Assembly: GCA_943787425.1 (NCBI GenBank)
Contig: CALSMJ010000005.1
Span: 1-64,000, forward strand
DNA from: an uncultured Pseudomonadales bacterium
Lineage (GTDB): Bacteria; Pseudomonadota; Gammaproteobacteria; Pseudomonadales; Azotimanducaceae
Direction: 5' to 3'
DNA length: 64,000 bases
Below the pieces are notes generated by a model. That model was not told the origin of the DNA. It did no database searches and was given only the letters and a program-made list of their open reading frames with translations. This document shows positions 20,028 through 30,678 of this stretch, piece by piece; within the stretch, counting starts at the first letter, position 1, and the number at the start of each line of letters is the position of its first letter. Made by a program: the position numbers and the translations under genes.

Positions 20028-20756
20028 TTATTCGCCCGGTTTGGTGAAAATTAAAATGTGCTGTTGCGGCAAAACATCAAGCACGTCGGGCCCAGTGAAG
20101 CCAAGCGCGCGCATCTCTTTGCCGGCTTGTTGCGCCGTCATTTTATGCAGGCGCTTAATCGGCACTGACGCATCCTCGCCGCGGTATTCGACCAGCACCA
20201 ACTGTCCGCCCGGCTTCAAGGCGTCGAACAAACCTTGCCCCATCTCAAAAGGATGCGAGAACTCATGGTAGGCGTCGACGATGAAGGCAAGATCAATACT
20301 GTTTATAGCAAGATTCGGGCTCTCCACGCCGCCCAACACGGGTTCAACATTGGTTGTCCCAGATTGAACCATGCGACTTGAAATCATCGCCAGCATTTCG
20401 GGCTGAATATCGACGGCCAAAACGCGGCCCTGGGGCACCCGAGTCGCAACGGGAAAGCTGAAATAACCTGTGCCCGCGCCAATATCGGCGACGATGAAGT
20501 CAGGCTCCAGGGGCAGACTGGCGATCAGCAGGTCGGTACGCTCTTCTGAGCGCCGACTACCGCGCTCCAGCCACGAAGCCCCTTGATGGCCCATGACATG
20601 CGAGATTTGCCGACCCATATAGAATTTACCAATGCCATCTCGGTCTGGCGTAGCGATGCGATAGCGCGTCTCGGCAGGCGGGGCTGCAGCACAGACCGAA
20701 CTGATCACCAGTAAGATCAAACCGAGGCGCGTACCAACTTGCAGTGTGATGCTCAC
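20028..20756 (-). CDS. Class I SAM-dependent methyltransferase with an N-terminal signal peptide
   Basis: A 242-residue protein. Residues 8-24 (TRLGLILLVISSVCAAA) look like a cleavable Sec signal. The rest is a class I methyltransferase fold: motif I VADIGAGTGYFSFPVA at 89-104 (DIGAGTG at 91-97), an acidic VLAVDIQPEM strand, and LKPGGQLVLVEYRG as motif III. Its start overlaps the stop of the CIA30-family gene by 4 bp (ATGA), so the two are translationally coupled. The paradox is that S-adenosylmethionine is cytosolic, so an exported enzyme would lack cofactor; either the hydrophobic start is a membrane anchor or the fold has another role. Confidence 0.85.
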   Translation of the reverse strand: MSITLQVGTRLGLILLVISSVCAAAPPAETRYRIATPDRDGIGKFYMGRQISHVMGHQGASWLERGSRRSEERTDLLIASLPLEPDFIVADIGAGTGYFSFPVATRVPQGRVLAVDIQPEMLAMISSRMVQSGTTNVEPVLGGVESPNLAINSIDLAFIVDAYHEFSHPFEMGQGLFDALKPGGQLVLVEYRGEDASVPIKRLHKMTAQQAGKEMRALGFTGPDVLDVLPQQHILIFTKPGE

Positions 20757-21337
20757 GTTTGCAATAGATCGGATGAAACCGTCGCCACCTGCACGTCGAA
20801 CTCAATTGAGCTGACTTCAATCTCAAAGGCGCCATCCGTTCCATCTGCTAGGATCAAACCAATTCCCGCAATATCGGCTGCAGCCAAGGGCCCTTGATCC
20901 ATTCGTCGCCCCCGCCAGGACGCGTAAAAGTCGGGTATTTTGAGCTCAACGGTTTGCCACGCATCGGCCACGGTACGGAAGGCATGTTGGTATGAGACCC
21001 TTTGTCCAGCAGCGTACAATCGAATACTGTAAGTCCGGCCGTCGCCCTTCACAGTCAAGCGAACGCTTGTTGCGGCGGCCAGATCAAGATTCATCCGATC
21101 ACTACGCAAGGATGCAAAGCCGCCGCCATTCGTATTCAGGCGCCCACTAAAGTGCAGGGCCTCACCCACACGCTTTAGTTGGCTCGACGAGCGCCCCCCC
21201 ATTACCGTGTCGTTGACCACTTGCCAGCGCAGCTCAGGCGCTACGTTGTTTGGGCCCAACACCCGTACAGCGTCCGCCAGGGCGCCGCCGCTAGACATCA
21301 TCACCACCAGCGCGATGATTTTTAAACTGATTTTCAT
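20753..21337 (-). CDS. CIA30-family (NDUFAF1-like) exported protein
   Basis: A 194-residue protein with a signal peptide (MKISLKIIALVVMMSSGGALA) and a CIA30 domain. The diagnostic segment WQVVNDTVMGGRSSS lies at 38-52, followed by FSGRLNTNGGGFASLRS and a beta-sandwich ending in EIEVSSIEFDV. In mitochondria the family helps assemble respiratory complex I; in bacteria the function is unknown and the jelly-roll fold is thought to bind ligands or partners. It is the first gene of a two-gene unit with the exported methyltransferase. Confidence 0.85.
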   Translation of the reverse strand: MKISLKIIALVVMMSSGGALADAVRVLGPNNVAPELRWQVVNDTVMGGRSSSQLKRVGEALHFSGRLNTNGGGFASLRSDRMNLDLAAATSVRLTVKGDGRTYSIRLYAAGQRVSYQHAFRTVADAWQTVELKIPDFYASWRGRRMDQGPLAAADIAGIGLILADGTDGAFEIEVSSIEFDVQVATVSSDLLQT

Positions 21338-21927
21338 CCAAGGCCTACCCCGTTTTAACGGACAATTAATTGCATTTTATACGCGCTTGTGGCCGTCTCA
21401 TTCGCACCGACCCGCGCCGAGCGCCCTGCGATTGCACCCTCTATTACCGTCTATACGTCATTCGCTGCCAATCAGTTGACCGCACTGCGCGGATTGACTG
21501 GCACCGACGGCGCTCGCCAGTGATCCACGAACGGTCCAGTGTCTTAGTCCCGTGCTCAATCCCAATCGAACAAGCGCCTTTAAACCGTTGCGATGACGTT
21601 AGGCCATACGGAAGGACACGATGAGTTGTATAGGGCTCAGACAGGTCTTCAACCTGATGTTGTTGCCGCGCCACCGATTGCGCGGGTAGCAGTTTTAAGG
21701 GGCTGCCGCATTAAAGCGTTTGATGCAAGGTCGCGCCATCCCAAAATAGCGCCGCCCTGAAAAAGGGGTGCGGTTGGTGCCCCGTTATCCAGTCCCGGGC
21801 CGGTTAGCGGGTCGGTTAGCGGGCCTGACTAAAGTTTGCGGCGCCGATAACGGCAGGGCTTGCGCGACGCGACACAGCCGAGACAACGTTCACGATTTGT
21901 CGCGCGATTGCTCGAGGCAAAAAAAGA
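21338..21927. other. Long intergenic region, no gene seen
   Basis: About 590 bp between the CIA30 gene start and the SRP RNA 3' end. Open frames on both strands (21370-21624 plus, 21444-21674 minus) are antisense to each other, lack ribosome sites and resemble no family. I see no tRNA or RNase P-like core. Confidence 0.4.
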
Positions 21928-22028
21928 CCACCTTAGCCGCATCCCGGCACATAAAATCGAAGTTACCGTTGCTCCCTTCCGGGCCTGGCGGAGTTCACCT
22001 CTATTTATTGCGAGAGGACCAAGGTGGC
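21928..22028 (-). ncRNA. ffs: Signal recognition particle RNA, 4.5S type
   Basis: About 100 nt on the minus strand. The universally conserved SRP core, GCCAGGCCCGGAAGGGAGCA, lies in the apical hairpin and is flanked by partly complementary arms. The ends pair: CCACCTT at the 5' end (complement of 22021-22027) with AAGGTGG at the 3' end (complement of 21928-21934). A run of seven T follows (complement of 21919-21925), acting as terminator. It is the scaffold for Ffh in co-translational membrane targeting. Confidence 0.93.
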
Positions 22029-22198
22029 TTGCGAAGTATACTGGATTTCGCTGCCCTGAGCACCTATATCTCGGCCCTAGGTGACCCGGCTTCGAAGCCG
22101 ACTGCTGGGGCCTGCGCACTCGGCTAGGCACGTGAAACCGGTCAGCTTCTTATTTTTTCCCCAGCAAGAGACGCAAAAGCTTCTGACGCGCGCGCGTG

Positions 22199-22753
22199 TT
22201 ACGGCCAGTGCGCAAGCAATTCAGCTGAGATCGGTTTTGACGGCGTTTTGAGTCGACCCTCAACTTCACCGATATATAAAAACCCTGTGATCTGTTCATG
22301 GGCGACGAGACCAAGGCCCGCCTGCAGATGCTTACTGTAGGCCAAATCCCCGGTTCGCCAGATGGCGCCAAAGCCCCTGGCCCATGCCATCGAAGACATG
22401 TTTTGCAGCGCGATTCCAGCCGTCAGCAATTGCTCGATTTCAGGCACTTTGGGATGAGGGGTTGGCGAGGCGATCCCAACGATAATCATGGGCGCCCGCA
22501 GGGGCTTCAGCCGCAACTTATCGAGGGTTGTTACATCCGTATCCGGCGCGTCCGCCAACCTTGCTGCCACCATCAGCTCACCGAGCGCCGTGCGACCGTC
22601 TCCCGTTATCGCTAAAAAGCGATACGGCGACAGCTGCGCATGGTCTGGCGCGCGCTGGGCTGCCTGCACCATATCAGCAAGCAATGATGCGGGCACCGAA
22701 CCCGTGAGTCTCGGCGCCGAAACCCGACTCAATAGCGCATCCACTGCCTCCAT
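22199..22753 (-). CDS. Nitroreductase family protein (YdjA-like)
   Basis: A 184-residue FMN-dependent oxidoreductase, the same length as E. coli YdjA. Visible features are RAPDHAQLSPYRFLAITGDGR near residues 36-55 (FMN-binding), LRAPMIIVGIASP, GIALQNMSSMAWARGFGAIWRTG and a C-terminal GFLYIGEVEG. Members reduce nitro or quinone compounds with NAD(P)H. ATG 22753 is chosen because GGAGG lies 6 nt upstream; an upstream in-frame start is less likely. A single gene upstream of ffs on the same strand. Confidence 0.9.
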   Translation of the reverse strand: MEAVDALLSRVSAPRLTGSVPASLLADMVQAAQRAPDHAQLSPYRFLAITGDGRTALGELMVAARLADAPDTDVTTLDKLRLKPLRAPMIIVGIASPTPHPKVPEIEQLLTAGIALQNMSSMAWARGFGAIWRTGDLAYSKHLQAGLGLVAHEQITGFLYIGEVEGRLKTPSKPISAELLAHWP

Positions 22754-22928
22754 GGTGACCTCCTTCCTCTGATTGCCTGCCACGTGTGATTGTCTGCCGC
22801 GTGCCAATGGCGCGCAACCCCACGCGCCTGGCGCCAGACCTTAGTTTACCGGTTTTCGATATCAAGCAGGACACCGTTTCCGGGATCTCTTACAATAAGC
22901 GCCGGCAAACCCTTTGGCTCCAAACCTC

Positions 22929-23651
22929 ATGATTCACGACCATCGGCCGCTTTGGTTAAAAAATGGCTTTCAAGTCTTCGAGCGCTGGTACGGCAAGCAT
23001 TTCGTTGCGCCGCATTTTGCAAGCCTCGGTTCTGGTGCGCTGCTCATGAAACCTTGGAACATCGATGTCTTCGGCGCCGAGATTCGGATTGGCAACTTTC
23101 TTCACATGGTGACGGCGAAGGACCGCCGCGTTTCCCTGTCGACTTGGCACCTGGGTCAACAGCAAGGCCATATCGATATCGGCAATCATGTCTTGATTTG
23201 CCCCGGCGTTCGAATGGATTCCGCGAGCCGCATTACCATTGGCGATAACTGCATGCTGGCCGCGGGCAGTTATGTGACCGACGCCGATTGGCATGATCTG
23301 TACGATCGAACGAAACCGATTGGCACAACCCGGGCCGTGACCCTGCATGACAATGTTTGGCTTGGTGACGGGGCGACGGTCTGTAAGGGCGTCACCATCG
23401 GTGAGAACAGTATTATTGGCGCCGGCTCTGTGGTGGCAACGGATATTCCAGCAAACGTCATTGCCGCCGGCAATCCTGCGCAGGTGATCCGCAGCTTGGA
23501 TCCGGAACAAGTCTTGGTGCGACGCGAACAAATTTTTAAAAACCCAGCGGCGTTGGCCGAGCAAAACGCCAAGATCGACCAGTATGTGCTAGGGCCCAAC
23601 AGGTTCTTGGGTTGGGCGCGGGCCAAGCTCCGCCCAAAGCGCGGCGACTGA
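22929..23651 (+). CDS. Hexapeptide-repeat (LbH) acyltransferase
   Basis: A 240-residue left-handed beta-helix acyltransferase. Isoleucine-patch repeats run from about residue 78 to 180 (HIDIGNHVLICPGVRMDSAS, ITIGDNCMLAAGSYVTD, VTLHDNVWLGDGATVCKGVT, IGENSIIGAGSVVATD), ending in the VIAAGNPAQVIR motif of the CysE/LacA/LpxA superfamily. Such enzymes transfer acetyl or other acyl groups to sugars, serine or lipids. ATG 22929 is preferred over an upstream TTG. The basic C-terminus LRPKRGD could contact membranes. Acceptor unknown. Confidence 0.88.
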   Translation: MIHDHRPLWLKNGFQVFERWYGKHFVAPHFASLGSGALLMKPWNIDVFGAEIRIGNFLHMVTAKDRRVSLSTWHLGQQQGHIDIGNHVLICPGVRMDSASRITIGDNCMLAAGSYVTDADWHDLYDRTKPIGTTRAVTLHDNVWLGDGATVCKGVTIGENSIIGAGSVVATDIPANVIAAGNPAQVIRSLDPEQVLVRREQIFKNPAALAEQNAKIDQYVLGPNRFLGWARAKLRPKRGD

Positions 23652-23808
23652 ATTCATCCTTTACGGCCTAAGCGTTTTATGACCCAATCATTTCAGTCAG
23701 GCACTTTTGGATCTGTAAGTCGCTTCAGTCTGCCGTTTAAGGTGATGCCTTGCCAAACGAACCCCATGCCTGAGATGCTGTAGTCTGACCTTCAACAATC
23801 GACACGCT

Positions 23809-25146
23809 ATGACCGACTCGCAGCCCTACCCGCCCCGACGTTACGCCTGGTTCGTGGTCTTTGTCCTGATTCTTGCCTCGCTGATTGCCTTCATCGATCG
23901 GCAAGTGGTCGCCATTGTTGTCGGGCCCATGCAACAGGATTTGGGCGTGGGCGATACTGAAATCGGTTGGCTGTACGGCGTGTTTGCCCTGTTTTACGCC
24001 GCAGCTGCCTTGCCAATTGCAACCCTTGCCGACAAACGCAGCCGCAAACACATCATCGCCATCGGGATCTTTCTTTGGTCACTGCTGACGATTGCTTGTG
24101 GCCTCACCCGCAGCTATTGGCAGATTTTTTTGGCGCGTATTGGCGTGGGCATCGGCGAGGCGACGCTGACCCCAGCAACCACCTCGCTGATCGGAGACTA
24201 TTTCCCCCGAAAGCTGGTGCCATTGGCCTTAAGTATTTTTCAGGCCGGCCCCATCATCGGCACGGGCCTCGCTTTTATTATCGGCGGCTACGTGCTGAAT
24301 ATAGTGGAGTCCAGCGCGCCGATGACGCTACCTTTTTTCGGCGAATTAAAACCTTGGCAGCAAACCTTTGTCTATGTTGGTGTCCCAGGCCTGATCCTTG
24401 CCGTATTTTTTCTGGGCCTGAAAGAACCGATCCGACGGCTAACGCCGTCTGCTACCCGCCAAGGGTCAGATACCGAGCAATTGATTCAGTTTTACCGACA
24501 AAATGCGCGCACCATCACCTTTCATCACCTAGGCTTTGTATGCCTAGTCCTGACGGGCTACGCTTTTGTGTTTTGGTCGGTGACCTTCTTTGTCCGGGTT
24601 CACGGCTTATCGGCTGCGAGCGCGTCACAAACCTTTGGCTGGATTTTCGTGATTTTTGGGCCCCTGGGTCCCTTGGCGGTCGCGTGGTTTGCCGCGCATC
24701 GTCGTGCGCAAGGTCATTTGGATGCAAACATCACCGCGGGGATGATCGGCGGCTTGTTGACCATTCCCTGCATTTTATTGATCCAAGTCGCGCCGTCTGC
24801 CTTTTGGGCCTTCGTGTTCTATGCCCCGGCGCTCATGGCGGTCAATTCGCCCTTTGGCATCGCTGCCGGCTCATTGCCCGTTATTACGCCGCCCCACCTC
24901 AGGGCCCGGGTAGCCGCGGTTTATATGTTGACCGGCTCGGTCGGCATGATGTTCGGTCCGCCGCTGGCCGGCGCGTTCAACGAGTTTGTGTTTCCAGGCG
25001 CTGACGGGGTGCGATACTCCATGATCACCATGACCAGCTTCTTTGGCGTGCTGGGTGTGGTCCTGCTTTGGTTTGGACGAGCGCCTTATGCGATCTCGCT
25101 CGCGAATGCCGATCTTGAGGATAGTGATCAAACGGCACCGCTTTAA
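23809..25146 (+). CDS. MFS transporter, spinster-like
   Basis: A 445-residue, twelve-helix major facilitator carrier. Helix 1 contains IAFIDRQVVAIVVGPMQQD, and loop 2-3 LADKRSRKHIIAIGIFLWSL, followed by the GIGEATLTPATTSLIGDYFP motif typical of the spinster-like (Spns) branch common in aromatic-degrading bacteria. Substrates of bacterial members are mostly unknown lipophilic or aromatic acids. It lies downstream of the acyltransferase with 157 bp between. The ribosome site before the ATG is weak. Confidence 0.88.
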   Translation: MTDSQPYPPRRYAWFVVFVLILASLIAFIDRQVVAIVVGPMQQDLGVGDTEIGWLYGVFALFYAAAALPIATLADKRSRKHIIAIGIFLWSLLTIACGLTRSYWQIFLARIGVGIGEATLTPATTSLIGDYFPRKLVPLALSIFQAGPIIGTGLAFIIGGYVLNIVESSAPMTLPFFGELKPWQQTFVYVGVPGLILAVFFLGLKEPIRRLTPSATRQGSDTEQLIQFYRQNARTITFHHLGFVCLVLTGYAFVFWSVTFFVRVHGLSAASASQTFGWIFVIFGPLGPLAVAWFAAHRRAQGHLDANITAGMIGGLLTIPCILLIQVAPSAFWAFVFYAPALMAVNSPFGIAAGSLPVITPPHLRARVAAVYMLTGSVGMMFGPPLAGAFNEFVFPGADGVRYSMITMTSFFGVLGVVLLWFGRAPYAISLANADLEDSDQTAPL

Positions 25147-25298
25147 AACGCGTTCACGGCAACCTTATCTTGAACCGGACCCGAAAGCGGCGGGTTTATG
25201 TAAGTTAATCGCGCTAAAAAAGAGTTCATCAAAACCATCTTATTCAGACTGCCCATTCGTTAACCACTGCCGGCCTGTGCAGGCACCGCGTGCGCCCT

Positions 25299-26009
25299 CT
25301 AAACAGCGGGCGTCACTATATTTGCGACCACTTGACCGACGCCTTCGATGTGGCCCCTAAGGCAGTCGCCGGGCACCACTGGGCCAACCCCCTCTGGCGT
25401 ACCGGTATAAATCAGGTCCCCGGGCAGCAGTCGATAGTACCGAGACAGATCGGAGATCAACTCCGGCACCGACCAAATCATTAAGGACAGGTCAGACGAC
25501 TGCTTCATCGATTGATTCACGCTGAGCTCGATTGCGCCCTGTTGCAGCAGCGCACGCTCGTCTTTGACCACAATTGGTGAGATCACCGCCGCCTGCTCGA
25601 AATCTTTACCCAGGTCCCAAGGGTGGGCGTGATCCTTGGCGCGCTGCTGCAGATCCCGCCGGGTCATATCCAGTCCCGCCGCATAGCCGTAAACAAGATC
25701 GATGGCCGCCGCCTCTGAGACTTGAAACCCACCTGCCCCTAAGGCGACGACCAGCTCCATTTCGAAGTGATAGTTACTGGTTTCAGGCGGGTACGGAATT
25801 TCTGCTCCCGACTCGGCGATCGCGCTGGGGTGTTTATTGAAATAAAACGGTTGGGTTGTGGCCTTATCAACGGTCACACCCATCTCTGCCGCATGGGCAT
25901 GGTAGTTCCGGCCAACACAAAAAATACGATGCACGGGAAATCGTAGTTGGCTAGCTTGAATGGCCACCGTAACCGGCGGTTGCGACGCAAAACACAGTGT
26001 TTCCGTCAT
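25299..26009 (-). CDS. Fumarylacetoacetate hydrolase family protein
   Basis: A 236-residue FAH-domain enzyme that cleaves C-C bonds of, or decarboxylates, 3-keto-acid-like compounds in aromatic catabolism. The metal site is visible as FEMELVVAL (E83, E85) with D114 in GLDMTRRDLQ. K135 in DLGKDFEQAA and the C-terminal LLPGDLIYTGTPEGVGPV are the standard family motifs. The length matches the short single-domain branch (acylpyruvase/YcgM-like). A good AGAGGAG site precedes ATG 26009. Its direct substrate is unknown. Confidence 0.93.
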   Translation of the reverse strand: MTETLCFASQPPVTVAIQASQLRFPVHRIFCVGRNYHAHAAEMGVTVDKATTQPFYFNKHPSAIAESGAEIPYPPETSNYHFEMELVVALGAGGFQVSEAAAIDLVYGYAAGLDMTRRDLQQRAKDHAHPWDLGKDFEQAAVISPIVVKDERALLQQGAIELSVNQSMKQSSDLSLMIWSVPELISDLSRYYRLLPGDLIYTGTPEGVGPVVPGDCLRGHIEGVGQVVANIVTPAV

Positions 26010-26204
26010 CGGTTTGATCTCCTCTTGAAGTCGCCCTCAGCACCCACTGCCTGATCCCAACGAACCGTTTGCACTTGCCTTACAGCTTCGGCCTTCGATC
26101 TACAGCTTGCCCAAAATACTCGAGCCGTCAGCCACGGGCTTAATGCCGTCTACCCCACCGGCTTGAAGCAGGTCAGATTCCCTCAAAGCCGCGCCCAGCC
26201 ACGA

Positions 26205-27020
26205 CTATTGCCGATAATGCCGCACATAATCCCAATCGCGATAACCCAACACCCGCTCCGCATTAATATCGATCCCACCCCGTCGGGTAAACTCGGCGCG
26301 CACACCCAGCTTAGTGGGCTTGGCCGCTCGGTAGAGGTCCAGGAACAGGCGCTCGGCAACCTGCTCGGCAAATTCACCGTGTTCTCGATAGCTAAAGAGG
26401 TACTGCAATAAACCGGGCCGGGACAGTTGCGGTCCGGTCATGCGTAAAATGATGCGCGCAAAGTCGGGCTGGCCCGTCATTGGGCACAAGGATCTAAACA
26501 AATCTGAATAATAAGTGACTTCCACAACCTCTGATGACGCAAGCAATAAGGTGTCCGTGCTGTAACCACCCTCAGGCACGCCGACCGCCTCATCATCCAA
26601 ACAGTGAGCGGTTTCCAGTCGCGCGCTTAAAACGGAGGCCGGATTAGGATCCATGGGCCGCACCTGAACGGGTCCCTCACATGCTGCGGTTAGATCGCTC
26701 TGAAGACACTCGAGCACGGATTCATGGCTTGCAAAGCGGGTCCCGGCGAAACTGCCCAAGTACAGCTTCATCGATTTTGACTCAATGATCGCGGTCGAAT
26801 TGGCGGGAACTTCAATTTGCAAAACCTCTGCTGTCGGTTTGCCTGAGGGCGTCAGATAAGTGAACTCATAGGCATTCCAAAGGTCTCGCCCCGTAAAAGG
26901 CTCGGCATTTGATTCGATGCCCTGCTCCGCGCGTTGCGGCTGGCGGGCAATGGGAAACAGCAATCCCTTATCGTACTGATTGGTGTATTCCGTCGTGGCA
27001 CTACCCAGCTGCATATGTCC
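26205..27020 (-). CDS. queF: NADPH-dependent 7-cyano-7-deazaguanine reductase (preQ0 reductase)
   Basis: A 271-residue QueF of the long, duplicated YqcD/E. coli type. It reduces preQ0 to preQ1 in queuosine biosynthesis. The QueF motif ESKSMKLYLGSF is at 81-92; the catalytic Cys180 (SLCPMTGQPDF) forms the thioimide, with Asp187 as acid. The C-terminal RRGGIDINAERVL is the usual end. ATG 27020 has AAGAAGG upstream; an ATG at 27053 would extend it without support. It is divergent to a TonB receptor; no preQ1 riboswitch is seen. Confidence 0.96.
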   Translation of the reverse strand, partial: GHMQLGSATTEYTNQYDKGLLFPIARQPQRAEQGIESNAEPFTGRDLWNAYEFTYLTPSGKPTAEVLQIEVPANSTAIIESKSMKLYLGSFAGTRFASHESVLECLQSDLTAACEGPVQVRPMDPNPASVLSARLETAHCLDDEAVGVPEGGYSTDTLLLASSEVVEVTYYSDLFRSLCPMTGQPDFARIILRMTGPQLSRPGLLQYLFSYREHGEFAEQVAERLFLDLYRAAKPTKLGVRAEFTRRGGIDINAERVLGYRDWDYVRHYRQ

Positions 27021-27173
27021 CATAAAGCCCTTCTTGATGGTGTTTTGAATCAATGGCGTTGTAACGCGACCGGCGCGGCATCGATTTAGCGCAAAAACCG
27101 GACCAGACAGGACAACGACCCTCGAAGTACGCTACCCTTTGCGACAAATTAAACCTGCGTTGTGTGTCACTTT

Positions 27174-29211
27174 ATGAATTACCGATCCAGCCTTTTGCCG
27201 CCGCTTATTATGTTAGCAAGTTTATCTGCCACGGAGGTTGTCGCCAACCAGAGTCTGGCCTTGGAAGAAGTTGTTGTCACCGCTAATCGGGCTCAGGAGC
27301 CTTGGCTGGCCACGACCCGAACGGCAACGGTTGTCAATACTGAAACCATTGCGCAAACCCAAGCCGTGCACATTAACGAATTACTCGCCCGAGTTGCCGG
27401 CACCTGGATCAGCCGAGGCAACGGCCAAGAGCACTTAACGGCGGTGCGATCTCCCGTTCTGACTGGCGCAGGGGGTTGCGGCGCATTTTTAATGACCCAA
27501 GACAATGTACCGCTGCGCGCTTCGGGCTTTTGCAACGTGAATGAACTATTTGAGTCGGTCAGCGAACTGGCAGAGGCCGTTGAAGTGTTAAAAGGACCCG
27601 GTAGCGCAACCCACGGCTCCAATGCGCTGCATGGCTTGCTACAGATTCGAACGCCCAATCCTGGTGCCCAGCGCACGACAACCCAACTTGAAGCCGGACC
27701 CCATGGCTATACTCGACTGAAGCATTTATCCGTTCAGGCGCAGCTGGTGGTTGGCGTATCTGCGACGTCTGACGACGGCTACAAAACCGATTCGGGGTAC
27801 GGCCAACAAAAACTCCTACTGAAGCATCAACAGAACTTCGGCGCCTTTGAGGTCATCAACAGCCTCGCCGTCACCAACTTAAATCAAGAAACCTCAGGCT
27901 TTGTGCAAGGTATCGGCGCCTACCGGGATCCCGACTTCAAAAAACTCAATCCCAACCCAGAAGCCTTTCGAGACGTGCGCTCGGCGCGATTGATATCCGA
28001 TTGGCAGTCTGAATCGGGCAAATTAAGGATCACGCCCTTTCTGCGCTGGACCGACATGCGTTTTTTGCAGCATTTCCTACCCGGCCAACCCCTTGAGGAG
28101 AATGGTCATAGCAGCCTGGGATTGCAATCCAGCGCGGCGCTTACGAGCAACCTCACCGTAGGTTTCGACACGGAGCAAACCCGCGCCTTTTTAAAACAGA
28201 CCCAAACGGGCGAGACGCAAGGCAGTGCCTTTTTGGTCGGCACGATTCCCAGCGGCAAGCATTACGACTATGACGTAACGGCGACAATCGCCGCAGCGTT
28301 CGCCCAATATGACTGGCCGGTTTCTGAGGACCTGCTCGTCACCCTCGGGCTCAGAGCCGAACGCGTTGAATACGATTATGACAATCGCATGATCAGCGGT
28401 CGCACGAAAGACGATGGCACGACCTGCGGGTTTGGCGGTTGTCGCTACAATCGACCAGAAAGTCGATCGGATGCGTTCAACAATTTATCTCCGAAGCTGG
28501 GATTTAATTACGCTTTTGGTCAGCACAGGTTGTTTGGTCAGCTCTCTAAGGGCTTCAGAGCCCCTCAAGCAACCGAGTTATACCGGCTTCAGAATGGTCA
28601 AAACGTCGCTGATATCGACTCAGAAGCCCTCGACAGCTTGGAAGTTGGTCTTCGCGGGGCTACTGCTCGGCTTTCTTACCAATTGACCGGCTTTAGCATG
28701 AAAAAAGAAGGGTTCATCTTTCAAGACACCACCCGGGCCAATGTCGACAATGGTGAGACGCGACATCAAGGTGTTGAAATCGAGGGCCGCTTTGCACTGC
28801 GAGGATAACCTTGAGGTGTCAGCGAACTGGACGCTGGCTCGCCACCGCTACGACAACAACCCAGCGCTCTCGCGGGGGGTGATTCAAGGCAATGATATCG
28901 ATACCGCCCCAAGATCGATGGGCGGCCTGCAAGTGAATTGGGCGCCGACCGAGCGCGTGACCAGTGAACTCGAGTGGGTTCATATCGGACCCTACTTTAC
29001 CAACCCAGACAATACGAATCGTTATGACGGACATGATTTAATAAATCTGAGAGCCAATCTTGCACTCTCCAATGTCTGGCAGGGTTTTTTGCGCGTGACG
29101 AACCTGCTCGACACCGATTATGCTGAACGGGCAGATTATGCCTTTGGCAACGAACGATTTTTTGTCGGTGAACCCCGTGGGGTTTATATTGGATTTCGCC
29201 GCAGCAACTAA
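27174..29211 (+). CDS. TonB-dependent receptor (one frameshift)
   Basis: An outer-membrane receptor of about 678 residues. A signal peptide ending near VVANQ is followed by a TonB box [10 protein letters not shown], the plug with [20 protein letters not shown], and a barrel with [34 protein letters not shown] and a C-terminal [16 protein letters not shown]. Size and plug resemble siderophore or cobalamin receptors rather than the large carbon-substrate type. The frame shifts near 28800 by one extra base: EIEGRFAL upstream continues as [20 protein letters not shown]. Two Cys (GGCGAF, SGFCNV) in the plug are notable. The ligand is unknown. Confidence 0.88.
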
Positions 29212-29246
29212 GACGCGCATTACAAGAACATGATAGGAGAGATCAA

Positions 29247-30358
<1,112 letters not shown>

Positions 30359-30402
30359 TTGGAAAGATCCGCCATTACTGATGAAATTTGACCGTTTGCG
30401 AC

Positions 30403-30431
30403 TTGACGATTCAGCCTAAGATCAATATCAT
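30403..30431 (+). promoter_or_regulatory. tRNA operon promoter
   Basis: TTGACG (30403-30408) and TATCAT (30426-30431) have an exact 17-bp spacing and precede tRNA-Glu by about 20 bp. The bases after the -10 are GC-rich (TCGCGCCG), the discriminator type of stringently controlled stable-RNA promoters. Confidence 0.7.
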
Positions 30432-30452
30432 TCGCGCCGTCGGTTGTGTTCT

Positions 30453-30528
30453 GTCCCCTTCGTCTAGAGGCCTAGGACTCCAGGTTTTCATCCTGGCAAC
30501 AGGGGTTCGACTCCCCTAGGGGACGCCA
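30453..30528 (+). tRNA. tRNA-Glu (TTC)
   Basis: A 76-nt cloverleaf with CCA encoded. Acceptor GTCCCCT pairs with AGGGGAC, the anticodon stem CCAGG/CCTGG encloses TTTTCAT (anticodon TTC), and the T arm is AGGGGTTCGACTCCCCT. Very similar to E. coli tRNA-Glu. First gene of a two-tRNA transcript. Confidence 0.97.
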
Positions 30529-30602
30529 TCCGATCTGGTTGCCAACAAACCAGATATTGGTGTAAAAATGGTTCAAGGCAACGCGCCTTTAGCCTCAGCA
30601 AA

Positions 30603-30678
30603 GCGGGAATAGCTCAGTTGGTAGAGCGGTACCTTGCCAAGGTACAGGTCGCCAGTTCGAACCTGGTTTCCCGCTCCA
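30603..30678 (+). tRNA. tRNA-Gly (GCC)
   Basis: A 76-nt cloverleaf, CCA encoded. Acceptor GCGGGAA pairs with TTCCCGC, the anticodon loop has GCC (CCTTGCCAAGG), and the T arm is CCAGTTCGAACCTGG. Its last 16 nt (CTGGTTTCCCGCTCCA, 30663-30678) are the seed unit of the tandem array that follows. Confidence 0.97.

Noticed and set aside
21370-21674. Overlapping open frames on both strands in the 590-bp gap before ffs
   Set aside because: They conflict with each other and show no motif or start signal.
23967-25004. 345-codon plus-strand frame inside the spinster-like MFS gene
   Set aside because: The frame is +1 or +2 to a clear transporter, is rich in His, Arg and Cys without any motif, and has no ribosome site.
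27021-27173. preQ1 or cobalamin riboswitch between queF and the TonB receptor
   Set aside because: The gap is only about 150 bp. I see neither a preQ1 aptamer pattern nor a B12 box.
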